Positions 1 through 8,229 of a stretch of DNA of 18,742 nucleotides are shown here, piece by piece. The notes under the pieces are model-generated. The model saw nothing but the letters and a program-made list of their open reading frames with translations, did not search any database and had not been told where the DNA came from. How positions within the stretch are numbered: position 1 is the stretch's first letter; each line of letters starts with the position of its first letter. This stretch comes from Zancudomyces culisetae. Taxonomy: Eukaryota > Kickxellomycota > Harpellomycetes > Harpellales > Legeriomycetaceae. The translations under genes and the position numbers were made by a program. Location of the stretch: assembly GCA_001969505.1 (NCBI GenBank), contig LSSK01001954.1, forward strand, positions 1 through 18,742, read 5' to 3'.

Positions 1-162
1 AACCTCAACAACGGATCTTTGAATGGCAATGGAAACATCGGAAGTGGTAATGGTAATTTTAACAAAGGAAGTGGAAATGGCAACCTCAACAACGGATCTT
101 TGAATGGCAATGGAAACATCGGAAGTGGTAATGGCAATTTCAACAAAGGAAGTGGAAATGGT
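1..162 (+). repeat. Two tandem 81-bp coding repeats
   Basis: Copies at 1-81 and 82-162 differ at only a few third-codon positions (ggt/ggc, ttt/ttc). A third, partial copy starts at 163 (aacctcaacaacgga) and passes into Asn-Gly codons. The unit is 27 codons, so the frame is kept. More copies may lie left of the window. Confidence 0.93.
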
Positions 163-618
163 AACCTCAACAACGGAAATGGTAATGGTAATGGCAACAC
201 CGGAAATGGTAATGGTAATGGAAACAACGGAAATGGAAATGGTAATGGCAACACCGGAAATGGTAATGGTAATGGCAACAACGGAAATAACAATGGAAAT
301 GGTAACAACGGAAATAACAATGGAAATGGTAACGGTGGAGGAGGTGGAGGAGGAGGTGGTGGTGGTGGAGGAGGAGGTGGTGGACACGGCCACGGACACG
401 GCCACGGACATAAGGATAAGTACGGCCATGATGGTGATCGCAGACATCGTGGAATTGGCATCCCTGTACTTGCAGATGTGGTTGGAGTTGGGGTTGTTGT
501 TGATACTGATGATCATAATAAAGACTGTACAGACAATGAGTACGGCGATGGTAAGAAGTGTAGCACAGCATATACCAGCAAACATGAAACCTATACCAGC
601 AAGCATAAGACTTACTAA
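1..618 (+). CDS. Gly/Asn/His-rich repeat protein, 5'-truncated by window edge
   Basis: The frame is open from base 1 to the TAA at 616-618, so only the C-terminal 205 residues are visible and the true start lies outside the window. The order is: two perfectly phased 27-residue repeats (NLNNGSLNGNGN...); a stretch of alternating Asn-Gly with occasional Thr; a run of glycines (about nt 334-384); a (Gly-His)5 run (about nt 382-411); a short Lys/Asp/His part with RRHR (nt 439-450); a Val/Gly-rich segment; and a hydrophilic tail with two cysteines 12 residues apart and a repeated YTSKH motif. No catalytic domain is recognisable. Alternating Gly-His could bind Zn, Cu or Ni, and the composition suits a secreted or cell-wall protein; both points are inference. 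The end has no hydrophobic GPI-type signal. The Gly/His tract, RRHR and Val/Gly order loosely recalls the tandem secreted pair at 16.3-18.7 kb. Confidence 0.7.
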   Translation, partial: NLNNGSLNGNGNIGSGNGNFNKGSGNGNLNNGSLNGNGNIGSGNGNFNKGSGNGNLNNGNGNGNGNTGNGNGNGNNGNGNGNGNTGNGNGNGNNGNNNGNGNNGNNNGNGNGGGGGGGGGGGGGGGGGHGHGHGHGHKDKYGHDGDRRHRGIGIPVLADVVGVGVVVDTDDHNKDCTDNEYGDGKKCSTAYTSKHETYTSKHKTY

Positions 619-1165
619 TTCTTTACGTAACTTTATTTCGTTTATTTTCACACTCAGTACAGGGCTTAGTGCTACATTTTAAAAAATATTTAATTGTTTA
701 ATTTTCTCCTGTGGATTAGCCATGGGTGCTTTACAAATATAATCGCATAATAAAAGATAATATAAATACTTACAGTTTATGGAATGTCGAATCATATCAG
801 AAACTTTTAGCGTTTATTACCTGATAGAGATGTAAGCATTTGAACCAACTACATATCTTTCTGTTGTAAATACACATGATTGTCCTGAAAACATCATCTT
901 GCGTTTTCCTCTACTTTCAATCTAACCTTTTTTCGTCACCGTGACAAATGTAGATGGTAGAATACTTAAACCTTGATGTTGATGGAAATAAAAACGTGAA
1001 AATTTTTTCTTGGTGCTCTGTACTTTGCAATGCAAACAGGTCAAGTTCTGTTAAATATAGACAGGAAACGATAAGATCATTATTTATGGATACCGAAAAA
1101 AGCAATCTAAAAAAATACAAAGATTAAGGTGTGGGGACTTGCAAACAAACGCGCTAAGCATATGG
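619..1165. other. Convergent intergenic region, no gene seen
   Basis: This 547-nt AT-rich stretch lies between the stop of the left-edge repeat protein and the stop of PEX13, so it should hold the 3' ends of both transcripts. The only open stretch of note (917-1120, minus) lacks a proper ATG start and has no recognisable features. I saw no RNA gene. Confidence 0.6.
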
Positions 1166-2575
1166 TTATTTTATTGATTTAGAAAACTCTTGAGGACTGA
1201 CATAATCAGGTCGACTTTCGTTCCTCCCTTGCTCTATAGCCATCTTCGCAGATTGACCAGGATTTATAATCTTAACATAGTTCGATGGAAATAGTCCCTC
1301 ACACCCATCCTTAGTCTTTCCTCGCCACCATTGTGTGGGTTTTCCCCAAATGTCTACTTTGGATGTGATTGCTATTACATCACCAACTTTTAAGCTCAGC
1401 TCTGCTAGACTTTCCCCTTTGAAGTCATAAATAGCTACCGCAAAATCATATTTAAACCGTTGGATGTTGTCACTTCTATTTTGCAGCTCTTCCTCCAATG
1501 GAATTCTACCTCCATCTTCTGCTAGCAATTTATGCATCATTGTTATTCGTTGTTGCCTAGAAGCTATGCCCTTGATCAATCTAGTCAATAGATACGGAAC
1601 ACCGATAAGTACCGAGAGTAGTAGCAATACAATTTTTTTGTTTAACACACCACCACTTTTGGTTTGCTGTTTCTCAAACTCTTGAAACCCGTCTACGCTT
1701 ATCTTATCTTTATCTACTGGCATCTGTTTGCGTGTTAGCCAATACCAGAATCTTTTTATTGTTGCTATACTTTCGTTATCGCTTAGTGCTTTGCCTAAAA
1801 ATCCTTTAAGCAGGCCAAATTGCTCGATTACACCCAAAACTGCCATAAATGACGAGTGCGTTGCAAAAAAAGTTGATTCTAGCATTCTGGAAAATCCTCC
1901 AAACGCCCCTACAACACTTTCGACAAGTTGAAAGGTCGCGCGAGTGTTTGCATCTAATGTTTGTGTCAAAGACATTGGTCCTCCACCTAATGCACCTTGC
2001 TGCCCTGGCTGATAGTACCCGCCGCCCATACCACCGCCCATACCACCATACATACCACCACCCATACCACCGTACCCATTATATCCACCGTATCCGCCAT
2101 ACCCTCCTCCATAACTTCCAAGTCCACCATATCCGCCATATCCTCCTCCATAACTTCCAAGCCCCCCATATCCATTATATCCATTCCCATACATCCCGCT
2201 ACTATTTAATAACCCACCAGTTCCTAACCCTGCAGGCTGCTGGTTTTCTGCTGGTGATCGTTCTATTTTAGTTTTAATATTACCATCAATAAATAATCCA
2301 CATTTTTTAACTCATAGCCAATTCATTGAAAAAATAGAAACAATAAAATTATTAAAGAGGGGAAGGGGGGGGGGGTACTCACCAATGCCATTAGCACCAT
2401 TATTTCCTAAAGCTGGGCTCGTGCCATCCGCAACACCGACATTGAGCGTTTCTGTTGTTGGCTGTGACTGAGATGATAAATTTGAAGACGAGGTTAAATT
2501 CGTATTGCCTACTGCTTCACCCATCTGTGTAGTTGTTGCTCCCGAAGTTTCCCATGGTTTTGGGGGGGAATCCAT
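1166..2575 (-). CDS. PEX13: Peroxin 13, peroxisomal import docking factor (two exons)
   Basis: Exons are 2575-2383 and 2262-1166, joined by a 120-nt phase-1 intron, giving 429 aa (S. cerevisiae Pex13 is 386 aa). Pex13 is a peroxisomal membrane protein that works with Pex14 and Pex17 to dock the cargo receptor Pex5. The start is fixed by the Pex13 hallmark near the N terminus (PPKPWE, residues 4-9). A Ser/Thr-rich stretch follows, then LLNSSGMYG, which resembles the yeast ortholog, and a Tyr/Gly/Met-rich tract (about 88-147). Next come a conserved helical region (TRATFQLVES, MLEST, ATHSSF), a hydrophobic segment (about 275-290) and a C-terminal SH3 domain (about 336-398) with AIYDF, the WW pair, and GLFPSNYVKI. 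The Tyr/Gly tract matches the region known to form a cohesive, nuclear-pore-like meshwork in Pex13. An unspliced reading would lose the N-terminal 87 residues. Confidence 0.95.
2068..2194 (-). repeat. Tyr/Gly/Met-coding repeat tract in PEX13
   Basis: The tract encodes repeated YGG, GGYGG and GLGSYGGG units. Near-identical blocks at about 2102-2130 and 2144-2172 (plus-strand cctcctccataacttccaag) show a 42-bp period. The tract continues into MGGGM repeats down to about 2015. It corresponds to the YG-rich N-terminal region of Pex13, and such tandem DNA can change length between strains. Confidence 0.85.
2263..2382 (-). other. PEX13 spliceosomal intron (120 nt, phase 1)
   Basis: On the minus strand the donor is GTGAGT at 2382-2377 and the acceptor is TAG ending at 2263. 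An ACTAA branch-like motif lies only a few bases before the acceptor. Splicing joins codon ATT plus G to AA, giving Ile-Glu, and restores one frame from the PPKPWE N terminus to the SH3 domain. Directly after GTGAGTA comes a run of 11 C (plus-strand G at 2365-2375). Without splicing, the first-exon frame ends about 20 codons past the donor. Confidence 0.88.
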
Positions 2576-4193
2576 GTTGTATGTACACAGGTATATATGT
2601 TTTTTCTCTCTACTTACTAGGTACCAATCGTGGTGTTGAGATTATGATCCAACCCTTGTGGCCTGGAGTAAAACGATAAGGATGCGGTTTGTATTTTTGA
2701 CCCTGCTGGAGTCTTATGATTCAAGGTTGTTGTATTTTATAAGAAGGTTATAGCTTTTAATTAAATCCACCTTTAGTAGTTGCTATTTTTTAATCTGATG
2801 AGCATTGCAAATGCGAATTAAATAATCATTCAAGTTTTATGAAAATTTCGAAACTTGAAAAACATAAAACAATTAAGAAATTACAGGAGCAGTTTGAGTT
2901 TTCACATGTATAACAGGAAGAAGTGCTCATTTAATTGGCAGGATAAATCTGGTTTTCGTATTTCAAGCCAATAGAAACAATGTTTTACAGATGTTTTACT
3001 AACCAAAAGTGTTAGCAAAAAAATTATAAAAATTGAATAATGGTTTTAATGTTAGTGGAAACAGATGATTACAGAATATATGTTCTTATCTTTCACAGCA
3101 TATTGTGTGGTTTAGTCGAAACACAGATTCCAGGGTCTGTCATACATTTCAAGTATAAATAGCTGAAAACACCTTATTTTATGCTCCAGACTAATATTAA
3201 AAAAAATGTAATAAAGGCTCGGAAAAAATGATTTACAATACTCAGTTGCTGCCATTCCTTTTCAAAAATCACCAGTATTATACACGAGAACTAAAGCTAC
3301 AGTCCTTAACTGTGGATAGGTATCAAAATATGTTATCACCATTCTCATATGTAGAATTGTATAGTACACTCTCCCAAAAAGTACATCCCTTCTCAATTGT
3401 AACTGACTCTCACTATTCGGCCTCCTGTCAACCACACTGTTGCTGCTACTCTAGCTAGTAGATACTGCTTTTTCTATCCATCATCTTGTTTGACATTATG
3501 CATTTATATCACCCTATGCACCATTAAAATAATTTTACCTTTACCTCATTTAACTACTCTCTTATCAGCCTCATTTTGCTAGCTTTTTTCAAGCGGTGAT
3601 ATGGAAACAATATGTATCCATAAAAGATAGGCACCATACATCCATTGAGTGCCACTACAGACGGAAATTCGGAGTTTGTTACCACATCAGTGACTCTTCA
3701 TAGCGTATAATCAAGTGTTAGAGAGCTTACAAGTGTCAATCTTTTGTTTTAAAGGGCCTCTTTACCCCCCCCCCTTTTTTTTTTGATTGACTTTATTGCA
3801 TTCACTGTTGAGGTTGTTTGTCATTTACAGATGAAACTATGGTGTCTGCCCAGTATTTAAGATAATCAAATATTTTTAACACATTTTCTTTGGCTTCAAT
3901 ATATGGAAACTGCTAATTTTTCATTGTGTACTTTCGATTAGCTATAGAAACAGGTATAGTTAATAAATAAACAAGCAAAACAGACTAAACAAACAGTAGT
4001 CGCGACATGCGATATGTAAACCATCCTCTTTAAATCTAAACTCAATGCTACAAGAGATCTCTCTAAAACGCAAAAAGATAATTATGTAAACTAAAATATT
4101 GGGATGGAGGTGTATTGGGTAAATGAAGGCAAAGTAATGCTATGCTCGTTTGAAATGAGCAATGTAAAACAACATGAGTAAAACCATAGTGGC
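2576..4193. other. 1.6-kb intergenic region, no gene supported
   Basis: The region lies upstream of PEX13 and downstream of the TrhO-type gene, both on the minus strand. It is AT-rich with scattered short open frames. The longest (3228-3458, 76 codons, plus) has no recognisable domain or clear coding composition. A C10-T10 homopolymer junction lies at 3765-3784. A perfect TACTAAC at 2997-3003 (plus) has no coding exon around it. No tRNA or snRNA signature was seen. Confidence 0.6.
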
Positions 4194-5606
4194 TTAATTT
4201 CCGAGTTTCATTTTTGAAAAAAGAATCTCTGGTCGAACCCTATCGTGGTAGCTCCAAACGGACTTGTTTTTTTCTTTTTTCAAAAGATCAATGGGCTTAT
4301 CAACTTGGGTCATACAGAAATGACTTCCACAGGTACCTTTGTGCTTTTTGCGGCAGTTTTCACATTGTATAAATAGAATGTTGCACGACATGTTCGCACA
4401 ATTTGTAAATGTATCACAAGGTTCATTGCATTGATCACAGCGACCAACAATATCTTGAGTTACTGGTTCACCCAGCCTTTTGTCGAATGTGAAGTTTTTC
4501 CCTATAAACAAAGACTGGATTTCTCTCGATTCAGAACTTTTTTCTTTTGACACATTTTTCAACCACTTTCCATAGGCAATTACACCACCCTTCAATGTTT
4601 TTACATTAGAAAAGCCCTCAGATTTAAGTATTGCTCCAGCTACTGAGCACCTGATCCCACCTGTACAATACATGTATATCTCTTTCTCTTTTTTATCACC
4701 ATATTTCTCCCTGACATAATCCATTTCTTCTCTAAAGGTATCAACGTCAGGACATTCAGCATCTTTAAACTTACCTACTTTAAATTCGTATGTATTGCGC
4801 ATGTCTATCAATACTTTCTCTCCCTGCTTTTCTTCCAGTTGTTCGTGCCATTGCTGCGGGGTTAAATATTCAGGTTCATTTTTAAGTGTTTCAAGATCAA
4901 GCGTTGTCCCAGCAGCTACAAGTGGGCGTATTCTAACATGAAATCTTTTGAATGCTCGTTCGTGGCTCAGTCCAAAGTTAAATGGAGGAATAGTACCTCT
5001 TAGAATTTCACTTCTTTCAATCAACGCCCGCAAAAGTCTTACTTTGCTACCTAAAAGACTCACTTGCGCATTTATCCCATTTTCGTCGATATAGATTCTC
5101 CCTGTTATTGCTCTAGTATCCACTGGTTTGGCCTTTGTAAGCTTTCTGATCTGACTCCTTATTCTATCTTCGTACTCAAAATTGTCCAGTGCCCTTTCTA
5201 TATCACTGCTATTTTCTAAATCATCTTGTGCCATTATTTTACTCCAGGATAACAATTCTTTTTTCAATTCCTCCAGCTTGGTTTTTTCGATAGCTTTAAA
5301 AGCATAAAATGAAGCTGTAATATACCCATCCTTGCTTTCAAAATCCTTTACGCTACCATCCATATCTATATTATAATTTTGAAAATTCTCTTTTGAGTGT
5401 AAATAGCTATACGTTTTCGATTTCCCTAGCTCGTTACACCCACTGGTAGTACTACAAAGCCTGAACTTGATTGACGTGATTGCATTCTTTGCGAGTTTGA
5501 CAGACTTCGCCACCTTGAATGGTTCGGTGTGCCGACCAAGATGCTCCCATTTGTTAGCCCCGATATTTTTTGAGAATGAATATAAATTCTTACTTCTTGA
5601 AAGCAT
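4194..5606 (-). CDS. TrhO/UPF0176 (YceA-like) rhodanese-domain protein, likely tRNA U34 hydroxylase homologue
   Basis: This 470-aa protein matches the bacterial TrhO (YceA) layout. In bacteria TrhO makes 5-hydroxyuridine at position 34 of tRNA using O2; human TSTD2 is a eukaryotic relative. The N-terminal domain (about 95-235) has the family's ferredoxin-like pattern and ends in FKRFHVRIRPLVAAG. The rhodanese domain (about 248-352) carries VLIDMRNTYEFKVG and the active loop YMYCTGGIRC, with catalytic Cys314. The C-terminal part has the TrhO signature FIGKNFTFDKRLGE and a Cys-rich module (C390, C393, C397, C403, C408, C415, C418, C426, C431) that may bind zinc. Residues 1-50 are rich in Lys, Arg and Ser and almost free of acids, like a mitochondrial presequence, so a mitochondrial site is plausible but inferred. 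The ATG at 5606 starts this leader. A divergent role in sulfur transfer cannot be excluded. Confidence 0.9.
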   Translation of the reverse strand: MLSRSKNLYSFSKNIGANKWEHLGRHTEPFKVAKSVKLAKNAITSIKFRLCSTTSGCNELGKSKTYSYLHSKENFQNYNIDMDGSVKDFESKDGYITASFYAFKAIEKTKLEELKKELLSWSKIMAQDDLENSSDIERALDNFEYEDRIRSQIRKLTKAKPVDTRAITGRIYIDENGINAQVSLLGSKVRLLRALIERSEILRGTIPPFNFGLSHERAFKRFHVRIRPLVAAGTTLDLETLKNEPEYLTPQQWHEQLEEKQGEKVLIDMRNTYEFKVGKFKDAECPDVDTFREEMDYVREKYGDKKEKEIYMYCTGGIRCSVAGAILKSEGFSNVKTLKGGVIAYGKWLKNVSKEKSSESREIQSLFIGKNFTFDKRLGEPVTQDIVGRCDQCNEPCDTFTNCANMSCNILFIQCENCRKKHKGTCGSHFCMTQVDKPIDLLKKEKNKSVWSYHDRVRPEILFSKMKLGN

Positions 5607-8229
5607 CTTTTCTGTACCTGCGTATAAAATTTATATTTTATCAATGAAATTTGGATTGCTTTGTGCACGTCTGTTGTCTTTTCCAATCTAGATTCTTGAA
5701 GCGTCTGCTTCTCAAAGAATTTTTATCCTCTTATATGAGTAAAGAAACCAGAAGAATGGTATTTTCTAATTAACCCCAAATATCCAAGTGTTTCTAGGTG
5801 TATTTTTCGTAGCGATATGATATTGATCCTGCCAATAGACTAATTAAAGATACAAGTAGATGTTTGACCCTTGCTTTTAAAAGCAACCAAGCTTTTGTTA
5901 AAGTAAATGTAGGAAATATGGAAAACAAAGATGGAATTTCATGTTATGCTCTTGGTTAAACATCCCTATCCCATAAACCTTATTTGATTTTTTTTCCTAT
6001 TAACCATTCTGGGGCTCTAAAATTTTTTGTTAAGTTTGGATCATACTTTTTTTATGGTGATTTATTACTACAGGCTATGATTGGGTTAGTTGATTCCACA
6101 TTATTTGAATATGTTGACAGATAAAAAATCAGCTGTTATTTTCTATAATTTCTAGACTTTTATTGGGCATTTCAATAACTGGAAAAAAAATAGGCACCGC
6201 ATTTAATGAATCGGCTGGATTCACCATACTTTTCCCGTTTTTATGTTGACAAATTCTTGGTATTATGTCTTTGAATCCGGTTTTTTCTTTCTTGACTTGT
6301 TTGTGATAGTGGTAGTTAAAAGTAGTTCCATTATGGCAGACAAAGTGAATGTGTGGCTGGTAAAGTTAGTACTATAAAATCCACTGAGCACAGCTTTGCT
6401 TATATTGATACCAAGTTGTCTTGTACACATTTACTTGCCATCTACTCCCCTATCCAAAATATCAACGCCCAGAAAAGTGAGTATATCTACACTTCCAAAA
6501 AAAAAATGATGGGTTATTATTCTTTGCTTTTTCTGGTTTCTGTCACTGACATATATTCCCAGTCGCTGAATAAAAACCATAAAGGCGATTATCTCTTGTT
6601 TTTAAAATGTAGTAGAAACAGATGAACTAAAATTAGTTATGACTAAGATAAAATATATATATGTGCATTGGATAAAAACGCTAAAATACAAAAAGGAAAA
6701 AAAAAACTAAGTATCATTATTAACCAGGTTGCACTAGGAGGCTAGTAGACCTCTATTTTAACAGGTACACAACATGAATGTTTTGCAAAAAAAAAAAGTG
6801 TGATTTGTATTGTATTGCGCTTTTGTACATTTTCCCTTCATGATTCCTGTTTAATCTTAAGATAAAAACTTTACAAATACAACTTTGGGAAAGCTTTTAC
6901 ACCCAGAATAAAAAAAAATAAAACCCCGCTATTCTTCTTGGTATCGAGTTTTCTTTTTTTACAAAAGAAAAAAGGCGAGCACTACGTACTGCCACGTTCT
7001 ATTTCTATATAACCAACTATAACACAAGTAAAAGTGGCAGTGGTGCTAGCGGTAGAGGAAAAGAGTTAGATACTGACCAGCGTCCTTTTTTTAAAAAATA
7101 ACTATGTCTAGAAAAAAGAAAACGGTGTTGTAGTGATAATAGACTAAAACAGAGTTCTTTTTCCCAGTAGCACTTTATGGTGTACTTTTTGCAAAGTGTA
7201 AAAACCTGGGACAAACACTTATCAAGTGGTGGATACGATTTTCTTTATTTTTCTTTCACTTTATTTTTCTTTTGCTATATTCATTGTTGATATAAGCTTT
7301 AAAGGGTTGATTTGGAGTTACAATATTGCTATGGCGCCTTCGGGCTGAGCAAATTGAAACTCTGAAAATTGAACACTCGTTGAAAAAGCAACACCAGTTT
7401 GAATGGAGGTATCACTATTTGTTGTTATCAAAAGGAAAAAAGCAAAAAAACACCCTAAAGTGCTTTAAACACCGAATGACTGGTGAGTTGGTATCAACTA
7501 TCAGTATGTCAAGCAATCCAGAAAAAGATGATTGATTGCTCGAATAGAAATTTCTTTTCCAACTCATTTTTGTTTTTTTTTATGGGAAATGCTAATCGCG
7601 ACCTTTGTTGTTTTGATATCTAAAATCACACGACATCTCTACTGGAACTCATGTTATCCCATTTAACTTGTGTTTAGCAAAAAAATTAAATATGGCATCA
7701 CAAAAGAGTTTTATTTAAAGATAAAATGTGGTATCATTGTTTTGGGAAATCAAATAAACATTAAAGAAAAAGTACAAAATAATAATAAAAAATCTGAGAT
7801 ATCAACAAAAATGGCCCAAGTTTGATAATGCTGAAAATATAAACGAAAAACATCTTTCTTTGGCAAATGGGAACAAGTGCACTAGGTAAAAATCATAGCG
7901 AGGCTATCCACTTTACCATTATTTTTTTTTTGCTCTAGTATTTATGAAATCCTACTTTGTTATTTTTTGTTTATCGGTAAAAAGATAAATTATCAAATGT
8001 TCCTAAAAAAAATGAAAAATGAGAATTTAAAATGAAAACTAAAATGTAATAAATAAAAACAAATACATTAGATTAAGATAACCGAAAAAAATAATATTTT
8101 TGTTTTTTCAAGACACTTTTGATTATAAACTTCGATAAAAAAAATTATTGCAAGTAAACTCAAAAGCTACCAAGTAGTATAGAAAACTAATTCCTAAGGT
8201 CTTAACAAAATCAGAGTAAATTTGGAAAC
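5607..8229. other. 2.6-kb gene-free divergent region (TrhO-type gene / SDH2)
   Basis: This is the spacer between the starts of the divergent TrhO-type gene and SDH2, so both promoters must lie here. It is very AT-rich with many A and T runs. Open frames at 6353-6625 (plus), 7017-7214 (minus) and 7326-7535 (plus) lack convincing ATG starts, domains or coding-like composition. A small GC-rich island at about 7333-7350 contains a GCC-TTCG-GGC hairpin. I could not identify a tRNA, snRNA or transposon remnant. Confidence 0.55.

Noticed and set aside
2997-3003. Perfect TACTAAC branch-site motif on the plus strand.
   Set aside because: No coding exon lies before or after it on that strand; likely chance in AT-rich DNA.
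3228-3458. 76-codon open frame between PEX13 and the TrhO-type gene.
   Set aside because: No recognisable domain or signal peptide, and codon content like the surrounding non-coding DNA.
6353-6625. 90-codon open frame in the SDH2 upstream region.
   Set aside because: It starts at a GTG and reads through A-runs; an ATG in another frame nearby stops after 14 codons. No family features.
7326-7535. 69-codon Lys-rich open frame.
   Set aside because: Its start is TTG and the first ATG is near the end; the Lys content reflects A-rich DNA.
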